The notes under the pieces: generated by a model
The model's input: only the letters and a program-made list of their open reading frames with translations
Database searches by the model: none
What the model was told of the DNA's origin: nothing
Assembly (NCBI GenBank): GCA_003280575.1
Contig: QCEN01000004.1
Location: 39,234-103,233, forward strand
Length of the DNA: 64,000 bases
Reading direction: 5' to 3'
Source of the DNA: Prochlorococcus sp. AG-355-P07
GTDB lineage: Bacteria; Cyanobacteriota; Cyanobacteriia; PCC-6307; Cyanobiaceae
Translations under genes and position numbers: made by a program
In this document: positions 19,569-30,407 of the stretch, piece after piece
How positions within the stretch are numbered: position 1 is the stretch's first letter
Layout of the letters: each line of letters opens with the position of its first letter

Positions 19569-20818
19569 GAATTGATTTTTAGAAATTCAATAGTATCTTT
19601 TAATTTTTTTATAAACATATCAATTTCTTCTTTATTGGTTGTGAAATTCATGCTGATTCTAGCTGTTGATTTAATTCCAATGTATCTGTGAAGAGGTTGA
19701 CAGCAATGGTGTCCACTTCTGATGCAAATTCCTTTTGAATCAAGAATTTCAGCAATATCATTTGAATGTATATTTTTTATATAAAATGTGGCAAGTGAGG
19801 CTCTATCTGGATCAAGCTCCGGCGATGGACCTATGATTTCAATATTTTCTAATTGATTTAATTTTTCAAATAAATATTTCGTAATAGTCTTTTCATACTC
19901 ATGAATTTCATTCAATCCAATATTGTTAATGTAATTGATTGCTTCTGCAAGACCTATTGCTTCTGCAATGGCTGGAGTTCCAGCTTCAAATTTGTGTGGT
20001 AGCTCTGCCCAAGTACTTGTCTCTTCAAAAACATCTTGAATCATTTCTCCACCTCCAAAGAGAGGAGGCATTTTTTCTAGGATTTCTTTTCTTGACCAGA
20101 GGAAACCGATACCTGTAGGACCGCATAATTTATGTCCTGATCCAGCTAAAAAATCTATATTAAGATCAATCACATCCAGTTTTTGATGAGCCAAACTTTG
20201 GCATGCATCTATTAACACTAAAGAACCTTTTTGTTTAGCTAATTTAGTTATTTCTTTGATTGGATTACAGCAACCTAGAGTATTACTAACATGAACTATG
20301 CTAACAATTTTTGTTCTAGATGTTAATTTTGATTTAAAGTCTTCTATATCTAATTTCCCATCTTTATCTATACCTATAAATTTTAATTTGCATTTATTTT
20401 TTGCTGCAACCATTTGCCATGGAACAATATTGCTATGATGCTCCATTATTGATAAGAGAATTTCATCGTTTTCTTTTAACGAATATTCGCCCCATGATCT
20501 AGCTACTAGATTGATTGCCTCAGTAGCATTTCTCGTGAAAATAATTTCTTTTGCTGAATTCGCTTTTATATATTGGCTAATTAAATATCGTGCATTTTCA
20601 AATTCTTCTGTTGCTTTAGCACTTAATTGATGTGCCCCTCTGTGTACATTGGCATTAAAGTTTTTGTAATATTCATCAATTTTTTTTAAGACTTGTATTG
20701 GTTTTTGTGTGGTTGCAGCATGATCTAAATAAATAATTTGCTCATTACTTTTTAAGTTCTTATTTAAAAGAGGAAAGTCTTTCTTCGTTATTTCAGGAAA
20801 ATTTTGAATCGTTTCCAT
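19565..20818 (-). CDS. sufS: SufS cysteine desulfurase
   Basis: IYLDHAATTQKP, NVHRGAHQLS, SGHKLCGPTGIGFLW, RSGHHCCQPL. Confidence 0.96.
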   Translation of the reverse strand: METIQNFPEITKKDFPLLNKNLKSNEQIIYLDHAATTQKPIQVLKKIDEYYKNFNANVHRGAHQLSAKATEEFENARYLISQYIKANSAKEIIFTRNATEAINLVARSWGEYSLKENDEILLSIMEHHSNIVPWQMVAAKNKCKLKFIGIDKDGKLDIEDFKSKLTSRTKIVSIVHVSNTLGCCNPIKEITKLAKQKGSLVLIDACQSLAHQKLDVIDLNIDFLAGSGHKLCGPTGIGFLWSRKEILEKMPPLFGGGEMIQDVFEETSTWAELPHKFEAGTPAIAEAIGLAEAINYINNIGLNEIHEYEKTITKYLFEKLNQLENIEIIGPSPELDPDRASLATFYIKNIHSNDIAEILDSKGICIRSGHHCCQPLHRYIGIKSTARISMNFTTNKEEIDMFIKKLKDTIEFLKINS

Positions 20819-22035
20819 TAATTCTCGTTTAAAAGTTTATCAAGCAAATCCCATTTATCTTTTGAAATGGGAATAAATGAAATTATTTCTTGAAAGTAAG
20901 AACTTAATTGTAGTTTACTTGCTTCTGTTAACGTGATCCCTCTTGTTCGCATATAAAAAAGTTCTTCTTCATTTAGTTGCGAAATTGTAGCCCCATGTTT
21001 GCATTTGACATCATCAGCAATTATTTCTAGTTGAGGTTTGGTATCTATTTGTGCGAGATTTGATAAAAGTAAATTTCTGCTTAATTGCGAAGCATCAGTT
21101 CTCTGGGCAATTTTCGGAACTATTATTGAACCTTCAAATATTGCATGTGATTTATCATCAGCAAGTGATTTATTAATTTGATCTAGAAATCCATTTGGGC
21201 CATTAAATTCTATCTTTGTATAGGTTGAAATCTGTTCATCTTTTTTTGTTATTTGCATACCTTTGATGTTTGTTTTAGCGTTACCCGCAGATTGTTTAAT
21301 ACTAATTTCAAATCTCGCGTAATTGAATTTGAAATGTAAAGATCCTAAGTTGTATGCACTATTTTTTTGTTGAATTACGTTGAGAGAATTTAATAGATTG
21401 GATCTGTTTTCACCGTAAGAAACAACACCATGATTTACGGAACTATTTTCTTTCAAGCAAAAGAAAGTTGATTGAGATAATGAAGAGTTTTCTTTACCAA
21501 GGTTTACTTGTAATAATTCAACATCACAATTCTTTTCTAAAAATATTACGAGGGTTTTTGCGTTTAAAGAATTACTTGATGCGTGACTAAAAATTTCAAT
21601 AGGAGGAATTTTTGATCCATTTATTTTTAATCCCAAAATATTATTTTTACAACTTAAAGATAGATTTAGTAGGTCACTCCAATTTTCGTTTTGCTTAAAA
21701 AAAGATATCTGTTCCTTTATATATTTTTGTAATTCATCCTCACTTAATTTCTCTATTGAATAATTTTTCTCTATTAATTTAATTTGGCAATTCTCACCAA
21801 TTATTAATCTAATAGTACTTTGAGAATTTTTCGGATATGGTATATCAAATTTTGAATCTTTTTCATTAACTGAGTACTCTAAAAAAGTTGACAATTTTGA
21901 TTTATTTGAAAGTCTCCATAGTTCACTTTTAGGATTAGGGAGAGGGCTTGATTGTAATTTATGAAGACAGATTTTTTGTATTTCTGTAAAGTTATCAACC
22001 GATTTATTAGTTTTTATTTTTTCAATAATTTCCAT
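20818..22035 (-). CDS. sufD: Fe-S assembly protein SufD
   Basis: Position in sufBCDS; RTDASQLSRNLLLSNLAQIDTKPQLEIIADDVKCKHGATI. Confidence 0.95.
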   Translation of the reverse strand: MEIIEKIKTNKSVDNFTEIQKICLHKLQSSPLPNPKSELWRLSNKSKLSTFLEYSVNEKDSKFDIPYPKNSQSTIRLIIGENCQIKLIEKNYSIEKLSEDELQKYIKEQISFFKQNENWSDLLNLSLSCKNNILGLKINGSKIPPIEIFSHASSNSLNAKTLVIFLEKNCDVELLQVNLGKENSSLSQSTFFCLKENSSVNHGVVSYGENRSNLLNSLNVIQQKNSAYNLGSLHFKFNYARFEISIKQSAGNAKTNIKGMQITKKDEQISTYTKIEFNGPNGFLDQINKSLADDKSHAIFEGSIIVPKIAQRTDASQLSRNLLLSNLAQIDTKPQLEIIADDVKCKHGATISQLNEEELFYMRTRGITLTEASKLQLSSYFQEIISFIPISKDKWDLLDKLLNEN

Positions 22036-22039
22036 TTGT

Positions 22040-22825
22040 TTAGGTCTCTTTTATAAAGTTATCAGTCCATTCATACCCTTTTTCCTCAAGCTCTAGAGCA
22101 AGATCACTCTCACCAGTTTTTATGATTTGCCCGTCTGACATAACATGGACATAATTTGGTTTAATTTCATCTAATAATCTTTGATAGTGGGTAATAAGTA
22201 TAATTCCAGTTTGTGCATTAGATATTTTTTTAATTCCTGATGCCACTATTCTTAGAGCATCGATATCTAGACCAGAATCGGTCTCATCTAATATTGCTAT
22301 CTTGGGCTCAAGTAAAGCCATTTGCAGAATCTCATTTCTTTTTTTTTCACCTCCAGAAAAGCCTTGGTTTACACTCCTTGATAGGAATGCGTGATCCATT
22401 TTTACAATTTCTAACTTTTCTTTAACTAATTCTTCAAAATCAAAAGTATCCAATTCTTCTTTGTTGAGGAATTTCCTTCTAGCATTAGTTGAAACTCTAA
22501 GAAACTCAAGATTACTTACTCCTGGAATCTCAATTGGATATTGGAAACCAAGAAAAATTCCTGATTGAGATCTCTCTTCAGGTTCTAGAGAGTTGATGTT
22601 TTCACCTAAAAATTTTATGTCGCCATTTGTAATACTATACGAGGGATGTCCTGCAATGATTTTCGAAAGAGTACTTTTGCCACATCCATTTCTTCCCATG
22701 ATGGCATGGATTTCTCCTGGATAGACAGTAAGAGAAACCCCTTTTAAAATTGGGAGATTATCAGTAGATGCAGAGAGATTTTCAACTTCTAAAATTGGAT
22801 CTGATTCTTTCATTTTACTTTGCAT
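22040..22825 (-). CDS. sufC: Fe-S assembly ATPase SufC
   Basis: [55 protein letters not shown]. Confidence 0.97.
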   Translation of the reverse strand: MQSKMKESDPILEVENLSASTDNLPILKGVSLTVYPGEIHAIMGRNGCGKSTLSKIIAGHPSYSITNGDIKFLGENINSLEPEERSQSGIFLGFQYPIEIPGVSNLEFLRVSTNARRKFLNKEELDTFDFEELVKEKLEIVKMDHAFLSRSVNQGFSGGEKKRNEILQMALLEPKIAILDETDSGLDIDALRIVASGIKKISNAQTGIILITHYQRLLDEIKPNYVHVMSDGQIIKTGESDLALELEEKGYEWTDNFIKET

Positions 22826-22846
22826 ATCAGTTTAGAAATTGATTAA

Positions 22847-24289
22847 TTAACCTACTGATCCCTCTAGTTTAAGTGCCAGTAACTTATCTGCTTCAGCAGC
22901 AAATTCCATAGGTAATTGATTAAATACATCTCTGCAAAAACCGCTGACCATCATAGATACTGCCTCTTCAAATTCTATACCTCTGCTTTGGAGATAAAAA
23001 AGTTGATCTTCTGAGATTCTACATGTGCTTGCTTCATGCTCAATTTCAGAATTGGGTTGTTGAGATTTGATGTAAGGGAATGTATTTGCAGAAGCTTGAT
23101 CACCTATTAACATTGAATCACATTGACTGTAATTTCTTGATCCTTTAGCTTTTGTTCCCATTTTGACAAGACCTCTATAGCTATTTTTTGAGTTACCTGC
23201 ACTAATACCTTTGCTAACAATAGTTGATTTGGTCTTAGGACCAATATGGATCATTTTTGTGCCGGTATCTGCTTGCTGAAGATTATTGGTGAGAGCCACT
23301 GAATAAAATTCTCCTATAGATTCTTCCCCTAAAAGAAGACAGCTAGGATATTTCCATGTAATTGCTGAACCTGTTTCAACTTGAGACCAGCTAATTTTAC
23401 TTCTCTTACCTAAACATTTTCCTCTCTTGGTGACAAAATTAAAAATTCCTCCAATACCTTCTTCATCACCAGCATACCAATTTTGCACTGTTGAATATTT
23501 TATTGAGGCGTCGTCTAATGCTATAAGCTCTACAACTGCTGCGTGTAGGGTATTTGTATCAAACATTGGAGCTGTACAACCTTCTAGATAACTTACAGAA
23601 CTAGATTCTTCAGCAATGATTAGTGTTCTTTCGAATTGCCCTGAATCCCCACTGTTAATTCTGAAGTAGGAAGATAGATCCATAGGGCAGGTAACACCTT
23701 TTGGGATATAAACAAAAGAACCATCACTAAAAACTGCAGAATTTAGTGCTGCAAAATAATTATCACTACTAGGAACTACTGTACCTAGATATTTTTCAAT
23801 CAAATCAGGGTGATTTTTTACTGCTTCACTAATTGAGCAAAATATAACTCCATGTTCAGCAAGTTCTTCTCTAAAAGTTGTGGCAATAGAAACACTATCA
23901 AAGACAGCATCTACTGCTACATTTGTGAGTTTTTTTTGTTCAGTGAGGGGTATTCCTAATTTGTCAAAAGTCTCAAGAAGTTTGGGATCAACTTCATCTA
24001 AGCTAGAAATTTTCTCTTTTTGCTTAGGAGCAGAGTAATAAATAATATCTTGATAATCAATTTTTTTATATCCTAATGCAGCCCAATCAGGCTCTTTCAT
24101 TTTTTGCCATTTTTTAAAGGCTTTTAATCTAAAATTAAGAAGAAATTTTGGCTCTTCTTTTTTCTGTGAAATTAATTTTATGATATCTTCATTTAATCCC
24201 TTTTCTATTTTTTCAGTTTCAATATCAGTAACGAAACCATATTTGTAAGGCTCTTTTACTACATCTTTAACTAAATTTTCGTTGACCAT
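22847..24289 (-). CDS. sufB: Fe-S assembly protein SufB
   Basis: [59 protein letters not shown]. Confidence 0.97.
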   Translation of the reverse strand: MVNENLVKDVVKEPYKYGFVTDIETEKIEKGLNEDIIKLISQKKEEPKFLLNFRLKAFKKWQKMKEPDWAALGYKKIDYQDIIYYSAPKQKEKISSLDEVDPKLLETFDKLGIPLTEQKKLTNVAVDAVFDSVSIATTFREELAEHGVIFCSISEAVKNHPDLIEKYLGTVVPSSDNYFAALNSAVFSDGSFVYIPKGVTCPMDLSSYFRINSGDSGQFERTLIIAEESSSVSYLEGCTAPMFDTNTLHAAVVELIALDDASIKYSTVQNWYAGDEEGIGGIFNFVTKRGKCLGKRSKISWSQVETGSAITWKYPSCLLLGEESIGEFYSVALTNNLQQADTGTKMIHIGPKTKSTIVSKGISAGNSKNSYRGLVKMGTKAKGSRNYSQCDSMLIGDQASANTFPYIKSQQPNSEIEHEASTCRISEDQLFYLQSRGIEFEEAVSMMVSGFCRDVFNQLPMEFAAEADKLLALKLEGSVG

Positions 24290-24384
24290 GTTATCAAAAA
24301 TAACTTATTACAATTAGCTTTATACACTCTAACGAAAGATACCCCCAATATTAGGTTTTTTTCCTTTATTAAAACTAAAAATTA

Positions 24385-24738
24385 ATGTCTAATCATCTTG
24401 ATCCCTCGTCTAACCCATTAAACATAGAAACTATTCAAGAAATTGATAATCTTGATCTACCTATAATGCAGAAACATCATTTAAGAATACTCGCTCATTG
24501 CCTTCAGATTTTAAAAATTATCAATTTAAATAATAGTTTGGAATATCAAAGTAAAAATCCCCTAAGAGAATGGTGTGATAACCAATCCAAAAAATTTGAT
24601 GATAAAAAATTTAGTGATCTTTTTTATGAGCAGTTAGAATCCACTTCGAAAAAATTAAGTACTTTTTCAAAAACAATAGGTAAAAGTATTGAGGATTTAG
24701 AGATAGATGATTTAGTACTTCTAGTTGAACAACGCTGA
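24385..24738 (+). CDS. Hypothetical protein divergent from sufB
   Basis: Intact 117-aa ORF; no helix-turn-helix or Cys cluster of SufR type recognised. Confidence 0.65.
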   Translation: MSNHLDPSSNPLNIETIQEIDNLDLPIMQKHHLRILAHCLQILKIINLNNSLEYQSKNPLREWCDNQSKKFDDKKFSDLFYEQLESTSKKLSTFSKTIGKSIEDLEIDDLVLLVEQR

Positions 24739-25010
24739 ATTCTCTTTTATTTAACTGATCCCGAAGAAAAAATATATTTTTGTTGAGTCGTTAACAAATT
24801 TAGGTAATAAAATTTAAAAAAAAAGAAAATTAATTTACATTTCAAAAAGATCTGAAAATTAATTATTTTCATTGATACCAACTGTTTTGAAGAGAAATAT
24901 CAATTGTGAGAATATTTTAGTAGTCAGAGGATCCTGACGACAGGCCAAAAAGACACACAATTCCGAAAAAAAAAGAACATACTGATCCCAAACAAAAACG
25001 GAGATTTAAA

Positions 25011-26111
25011 GTGGCTGATGGGAAAATGAATAAAGATCAATTACTCTCACTAACCCTCAGACAATTACGTCAAGAAGCAAGTAAATTATCGGTTCCTCTT
25101 TACAGTCGCAAAACAAAAGTAGTTTTAGTTGATTTAATACTTAAATATCAAGAAAAATCTACAAAAAATGTATATATTACACCCCCTGAGTTTAAACCTG
25201 AAGAAACTTCTGAGTCCAATGCTTTTAAAAGTAGTGAAGAAATTAAAACAAATGTAGTTTTCTTACCCCGAGATCCAGATTGGGCTTATGTTTTTTGGCA
25301 AATTTCTGATGCGGATAGAGAAAAAGCACAATCTTTGGGAGCCAATAAACTATGTTTACGATTATTTGATGCATCTGGTTCTGAAGGAAGCAACTTGAAT
25401 CAAGGAACACTTAGAGAGATAGCAGTTGATAGTTACAGTACAGAGTGGTACTTGCCAATCCCACTTGCAGATAGAGATTATAAAGTTGAATTAGGTTACA
25501 AATATGGTTTTAACTGGATGTCATTGGCATTTTCTTCGATAAGCCATGTTCCTGGGTCTCACCCTTCTGAGCAAATTCTTGATAAATTTGTACCTTTTAA
25601 TCTAGATTCCACTTCTGAGTCAATCCCTGATATTTCTAATCCTGTTGTTTCTGAACAAAATGGTATGCATGAAAGGTTATACCAAGCTGCAACTAACATT
25701 CCTCTCAGAAGAAAAGTTGGTTCTGAAGAATTTATGGAAAACGTAAATTCAACAAACGTCAATAATAATTTTACAGACTCAGGTGCTGGTAAATGGTCAT
25801 CTGGTTTAAATGATTCTGGAAGCGGAATTGTTAAAAATAGATCTTTTTGGCTCGTTGCTGATGCTGAATTAATTGTTTATGGAGCTACAGAGCCTTCTGC
25901 AAAACTGACAATAGGTGGAGAAGATGTACCTCTTGCTGCAGATGGTACTTTTAGAATTCAAGTTCCATTTAGAGACGGGACTCAAAAGTATGATATTAAA
26001 GCTTTTGATGAATCTGGTGAGCAAGAAAAAAGTATATCAATGAAATTTGATAGAACAACACCACTTGACGATACTAATGAAAAAGATAATGCTGAGACTG
26101 AATGGTTTTAA
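25011..26111 (+). CDS. DUF4912 protein with Rho-N/SAP-like N-terminus
   Basis: LTLRQLRQEASKLSVPLYSRKTKVVLVDLIL; VVFLPRDPDWAYVFWQISDADRE. Confidence 0.8.
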   Translation: MADGKMNKDQLLSLTLRQLRQEASKLSVPLYSRKTKVVLVDLILKYQEKSTKNVYITPPEFKPEETSESNAFKSSEEIKTNVVFLPRDPDWAYVFWQISDADREKAQSLGANKLCLRLFDASGSEGSNLNQGTLREIAVDSYSTEWYLPIPLADRDYKVELGYKYGFNWMSLAFSSISHVPGSHPSEQILDKFVPFNLDSTSESIPDISNPVVSEQNGMHERLYQAATNIPLRRKVGSEEFMENVNSTNVNNNFTDSGAGKWSSGLNDSGSGIVKNRSFWLVADAELIVYGATEPSAKLTIGGEDVPLAADGTFRIQVPFRDGTQKYDIKAFDESGEQEKSISMKFDRTTPLDDTNEKDNAETEWF

Positions 26112-26123
26112 CAACTTAAATTA

Positions 26124-26294
26124 ATGCTGAAAAAAATTGTAGCTTTTACTCCATTGTTTGGGGCATTAACGTTTCCACTAATAGTTCCAATTACAATTTC
26201 TAAATTTGGTGTCAACTATGGAATTCTTAGTGCATTATTAATTCCTTCATTATGGTTTATCGCTATGTTAAGAACTTCCGAAATGCCTCATTAA
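26124..26294 (+). CDS. Small two-TM hypothetical protein (56 aa)
   Basis: Complete ORF not in the track: MLKKIVAFTPLFGALTFPLIVPITISKFGVNYGILSALLIPSLWFIAMLRTSEMPH. Confidence 0.6.
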   Translation: MLKKIVAFTPLFGALTFPLIVPITISKFGVNYGILSALLIPSLWFIAMLRTSEMPH

Positions 26295-26326
26295 TTTAGT
26301 TAGATTTTTGGAAGTTTCTCAAAAAT

Positions 26327-27964
26327 ATGAATCAAGTTAGTATAATCAATATCAATTCTCCTTTTCTAGATCAAAAACCAGGTACCTCTGGATTAAGAAA
26401 AAGTACTTTAAAGTTTCAGGAAGAACATTATTTAGAAGTTTTTATTGAGGCAATCTTACAATCATTAGAAGATTTAAAAGGTTCAACATTAGTAGTTGGT
26501 GGTGATGGCAGATATGGCAATATTGAAGCAATAGAAAAAATTGTCCAAATATGCATTGCTCATAAAGTTCAAAAGGTTATTGTTCCAAAATACGGTTTAT
26601 TATCTACTCCTGCGACATCACATTTAATTAGAAAAGAAAATGCAATTGGTGGAATTATTCTTTCTGCAAGCCACAATCCTGGTGGGATTGATGGCGACTT
26701 TGGCGTGAAATTGAATATCTCTAATGGTGGCCCAGCTCCTGAGATAATTACTAATAAGATTTTCAAGGCTTCGCAATTACTTACTAGTTATAAAATTTGT
26801 AAAATTCATTTACCTGATTTTAGTGAATATGGAACTTATCCTTACGACGAAACTACTTTAGAAATTATTGATGGATTAACAGATTATTCTAATTTGATGG
26901 AGAAAATTTTTGATTTTGATCAAATTAGTGATTTTTTAAAAAAAGACTTCTCGTTAATCTTTGATGCTATGAATGCGGTTACAGGCCCATATGCAAAAAA
27001 TATTTTTGTTGAAAAAATGGGTCTTGCACCTGATTGTGTCATGAATGGTACCCCGTTAAAAGATTTTGGAGGTTTACATCCTGATCCTAATCTTACTTAC
27101 GCATCCCACTTAGCTGATTTGTTACTAAATAAAAAATCTTATAGTTTTGGTGCAGCATGCGATGGAGATGGAGATAGGAATATGATTTTAGGAAGTGGAT
27201 GTTTTGTAAATCCTAGTGATAGCCTTGCAGTTATCACTGCTAACACAAATTGCGTCCCTGGTTATAAAGATGGTATTGCAGGTGTGGCACGATCCATGCC
27301 AACCAGCTCAGCGGTTGATAATGTTGCTCGAGCATTAAATATACCTTGTTTCGAGACGCCTACTGGCTGGAAGTTTTTTGGAAATCTTTTAGACTCTAAT
27401 TTAATTACTTTATGTGGAGAAGAAAGTTTCGGAACAGGTAGTAATCATGTGAGAGAGAAAGATGGACTATGGGCAGTTTTATATTGGTTACAAGTTTTAG
27501 CTGAGAAAAAATGTTCTGTAAGTGATTTGATGCAGAATCATTGGAAAAAATTTGGTAGGAATTATTATTCAAGACACGATTATGAGGCAATTCCCTTAAA
27601 TATTGCTGATCAAATCTTTGGTAATCTAACTTCTATGCTCGAAAAATTAAAAGGAAATAGTTTTGCTGGCCATTTAGTTAAAATTGCAGATAATTTTTCA
27701 TATTTAGATCCCGTTGATAATTCCATAAGTGAAAATCAAGGTTTAAGATTAGTACTTGATGATAATTCTCGAGTAATTGTGCGCCTTTCTGGAACTGGAA
27801 CTAAGGGTGCAACATTAAGACTTTATTTTGAGAAATTTTTCAATACCCAACAGAATCTTTCTTTAAATCCTCAGATAGCTTTGCAACCCCTAATAAATAA
27901 TTTGGATGATTTATTAAACATTTCAAAACTTACTAAAATGGAAACTCCTACTGTAATTACATAG
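26327..27964 (+). CDS. pgm: Phosphoglucomutase (alpha-D-glucose type)
   Basis: KPGTSGLRKST, LSASHNPGG catalytic serine loop, ACDGDGDRNMILG, GEESFGTGSNHVREKDGLWAVL. Confidence 0.96.
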   Translation: MNQVSIININSPFLDQKPGTSGLRKSTLKFQEEHYLEVFIEAILQSLEDLKGSTLVVGGDGRYGNIEAIEKIVQICIAHKVQKVIVPKYGLLSTPATSHLIRKENAIGGIILSASHNPGGIDGDFGVKLNISNGGPAPEIITNKIFKASQLLTSYKICKIHLPDFSEYGTYPYDETTLEIIDGLTDYSNLMEKIFDFDQISDFLKKDFSLIFDAMNAVTGPYAKNIFVEKMGLAPDCVMNGTPLKDFGGLHPDPNLTYASHLADLLLNKKSYSFGAACDGDGDRNMILGSGCFVNPSDSLAVITANTNCVPGYKDGIAGVARSMPTSSAVDNVARALNIPCFETPTGWKFFGNLLDSNLITLCGEESFGTGSNHVREKDGLWAVLYWLQVLAEKKCSVSDLMQNHWKKFGRNYYSRHDYEAIPLNIADQIFGNLTSMLEKLKGNSFAGHLVKIADNFSYLDPVDNSISENQGLRLVLDDNSRVIVRLSGTGTKGATLRLYFEKFFNTQQNLSLNPQIALQPLINNLDDLLNISKLTKMETPTVIT

Positions 27965-27997
27965 AATTGAAAGTAATGATTTTTTGATTTTATTTAT

Positions 27998-29287
27998 ATG
28001 CATTCAGAAAATTTATTTACTAATTATTCTCAAATTGAAAATAATGCACCTTTGGCAGATAAATTAAGACCTAAGAATTTGGAAGATTTTTTTGGTCAGC
28101 AACCAATCCTTAATGAGAATTCGCTTTTAAGAAGTGCAATTTTAAATGATAAGATTAGCAATTTTATTTTTTCTGGCCCCCCTGGTGTTGGAAAAACTAC
28201 TTTAATTGAAATTATTTCCTTTAATACGCGTTCAAAATTAATTAAGTTAAATGCAGTATTATCAAGTATTAAAGAATTAAGAAATGAAATCGCTAATGCA
28301 AAAGATAGATTGATAAATTCAAAAAGAAAAACAATTTTATTTATCGATGAGGTTCATAGATTTACAGCAGTTCAGCAAGATGCTTTATTACCTTCAATAG
28401 AAAATGGAACTATAACTTTTATTGGTGCTACTACTGAAAATCCGTTCTTTGCTGTTAATAAAGCGCTAGTTAGCAGGTCTCGCATTTTTACATTACTTCC
28501 TTTGGCAGAAAATGATTTGCAGAAAATAATACAAAAAGTTATGACTTACTATTCTAAAAGAAAAGATGCAAAAAAGATTCATTTTACTCAAGATGCTATG
28601 AGTCATTTGATTAAATTTTCAGGTGGAGATGCAAGAACATTAATCAATGCACTAGAGATGGCCATAGAAACAACTGCTGGAAATGATGCTAAAGAAATCA
28701 ACATTAATCTTTCAATAGCAGAGGATGCAATTCAAAAGAAAAATATTGTTTACGATAAAAATGGTCAAAATCATTACGATGTGATAAGTGCCTTTATCAA
28801 GTCCATAAGAGGTTCTGATCCAGATGCAACTTTATTCTGGCTTGCGAATATGCTGGAGGCTGGTGAAGATCCTAATTTTATTTTTAGAAGACTACTTATA
28901 TCTGCCAGTGAAGATATTGGAATGGCTGATCCTAATGCCATAGTAGTTGTACAATCCTGTTGTGATGCTTTTGATAGAGTTGGATTTCCAGAAGGATTAT
29001 ATTTTTTAACTCAGGCTTCTTTATACTTAGCTATGTCTCCAAAAAGTAATAGTACGAAAAGTATTTTTAAAGCAATTGAAACAATCAAATCTACCAATGT
29101 TTTTGATGTTCCATTTCATTTAAAAAATAATTCTAATAGTTATGTCAATCCTCATAATTATCCAGGTAATTGGGTCGCACAAGAATATCTTCCCAAATCT
29201 TTAAAAGGTTTAAAAATATGGGAACCAAATAATAATGGATGGGAAAAAACTCAATATGAAGAACTTCTTAGAAGAAAAGAAAATTAA
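27998..29287 (+). CDS. rarA: RarA/MgsA-type AAA replication-associated ATPase
   Basis: LADKLRPKNLEDFFGQQ, GPPGVGKTTL, LFIDEVHRFTAVQQDALLPSIE, GATTENPFF. Confidence 0.94.
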   Translation: MHSENLFTNYSQIENNAPLADKLRPKNLEDFFGQQPILNENSLLRSAILNDKISNFIFSGPPGVGKTTLIEIISFNTRSKLIKLNAVLSSIKELRNEIANAKDRLINSKRKTILFIDEVHRFTAVQQDALLPSIENGTITFIGATTENPFFAVNKALVSRSRIFTLLPLAENDLQKIIQKVMTYYSKRKDAKKIHFTQDAMSHLIKFSGGDARTLINALEMAIETTAGNDAKEININLSIAEDAIQKKNIVYDKNGQNHYDVISAFIKSIRGSDPDATLFWLANMLEAGEDPNFIFRRLLISASEDIGMADPNAIVVVQSCCDAFDRVGFPEGLYFLTQASLYLAMSPKSNSTKSIFKAIETIKSTNVFDVPFHLKNNSNSYVNPHNYPGNWVAQEYLPKSLKGLKIWEPNNNGWEKTQYEELLRRKEN

Positions 29288-29940
29288 AAATTTTTCGAAC
29301 AACAAATAATCTCAGGATTAAAAGAAGTTTTTTCTTCGTAGGCTAAAGCTATAGTCCAATTATGGAAATTTATCTTTGAATAATTTAAATGTATGTTTTT
29401 CTCCTTATGAATTAACTTTTTTAGCTTTTCAAAAAATTGCCAATGGTTAATGTCTTTAGCTAATTTTCCATGATCCCATTTTATAGCCGCTTCAACAGCA
29501 CACCATTGATTTAGGATCATATTTTTTGTCAAATAATTATTATGGATTGATTTATTAGTATGAAAAAAATATTTTTCTGCAAATTTTAAATAGTTAAAAT
29601 CTCTATCTGTTCTTTCAATATCAATCCCTATTTTGCTTTTATGCCAGACTATAGTAATGGCATCTTTACAATGACTTAAACTTATATTTCCCATACCTGA
29701 TGGTAAACTTGGAGGTTTTCCAGGATGAGCATTAATAGGAATTTCTAGGGGGTCTAAATCAAAAAGTGTTGAAAGTGATTGTCGTAAGTAAGCTCTTGTT
29801 TCTAAAAAAATCTTTGATCTTGAACTTGATAGATTCTTTGCAGTTTTAATTTCTTCTACCGTTGCGATATCTTGCACACCTTTAATCTCATAAAACCAAA
29901 TTTTTGGTATTTTATATTCATACTCATTTAATAATTTCAA
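29284..29940 (-). CDS. 4'-phosphopantetheinyl transferase
   Basis: ISLSHCKDAITIVWHKSKIGIDIERTDR, QWCAVEAAIKWDHGKL; apparent TTG start. Confidence 0.87.
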   Translation of the reverse strand: MKLLNEYEYKIPKIWFYEIKGVQDIATVEEIKTAKNLSSSRSKIFLETRAYLRQSLSTLFDLDPLEIPINAHPGKPPSLPSGMGNISLSHCKDAITIVWHKSKIGIDIERTDRDFNYLKFAEKYFFHTNKSIHNNYLTKNMILNQWCAVEAAIKWDHGKLAKDINHWQFFEKLKKLIHKEKNIHLNYSKINFHNWTIALAYEEKTSFNPEIICCSKNF

Positions 29941-30407
29941 TGGCTCTTAAGGTTGGCGACAAAGCACCAGAATTTAAATTAAAAGATTCTTTTGAGAAAG
30001 AAGTTTCTCTTAGTGATTTTAAAGGTAAAAGAATAATACTATATTTTTATCCAAAAGATAATACTCCAGGATGTACTAAAGAAGCATGTAATTTTAAAGA
30101 GAATTGGGATTTACTCCAAAAAAATAATATTGTTGTGCTTGGAATTAGCAAAGATAATGCATCCTCTCATCAGAAGTTTATAGAAAAATTTAATTTACCT
30201 TTTATTCTTTTAACTGATCCTGAACCTTTTAAAGTTTCTTCTGATTATGATAGCTATGGACTTAAGAAATTCATGGGAAAAGAATATATGGGAATGATGA
30301 GAAATACTTTTTTGATCGATACAGATGGTAACATCGAGAAAATTTATTTAAAGGTAAAAGCTGCAATAATGGCTGACCATATAATTGCAGACCTTAGATT
30401 AAGCTAA
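29940..30407 (+). CDS. bcp: Peroxiredoxin, BCP/PrxQ type
   Basis: MALKVGDKAPEFKLKDSF, FYPKDNTPGCTKEACNFKENW; ATG at 29940 chosen over the longer ORF call. Confidence 0.94.
   Translation: MALKVGDKAPEFKLKDSFEKEVSLSDFKGKRIILYFYPKDNTPGCTKEACNFKENWDLLQKNNIVVLGISKDNASSHQKFIEKFNLPFILLTDPEPFKVSSDYDSYGLKKFMGKEYMGMMRNTFLIDTDGNIEKIYLKVKAAIMADHIIADLRLS

Noticed and set aside
24935-24960. Yfr-type small RNA around GGATCCTGACGACAGG
   Set aside because: I could not find the conserved GGAAACA loop expected for the Yfr2-5 family, nor a clear terminator.
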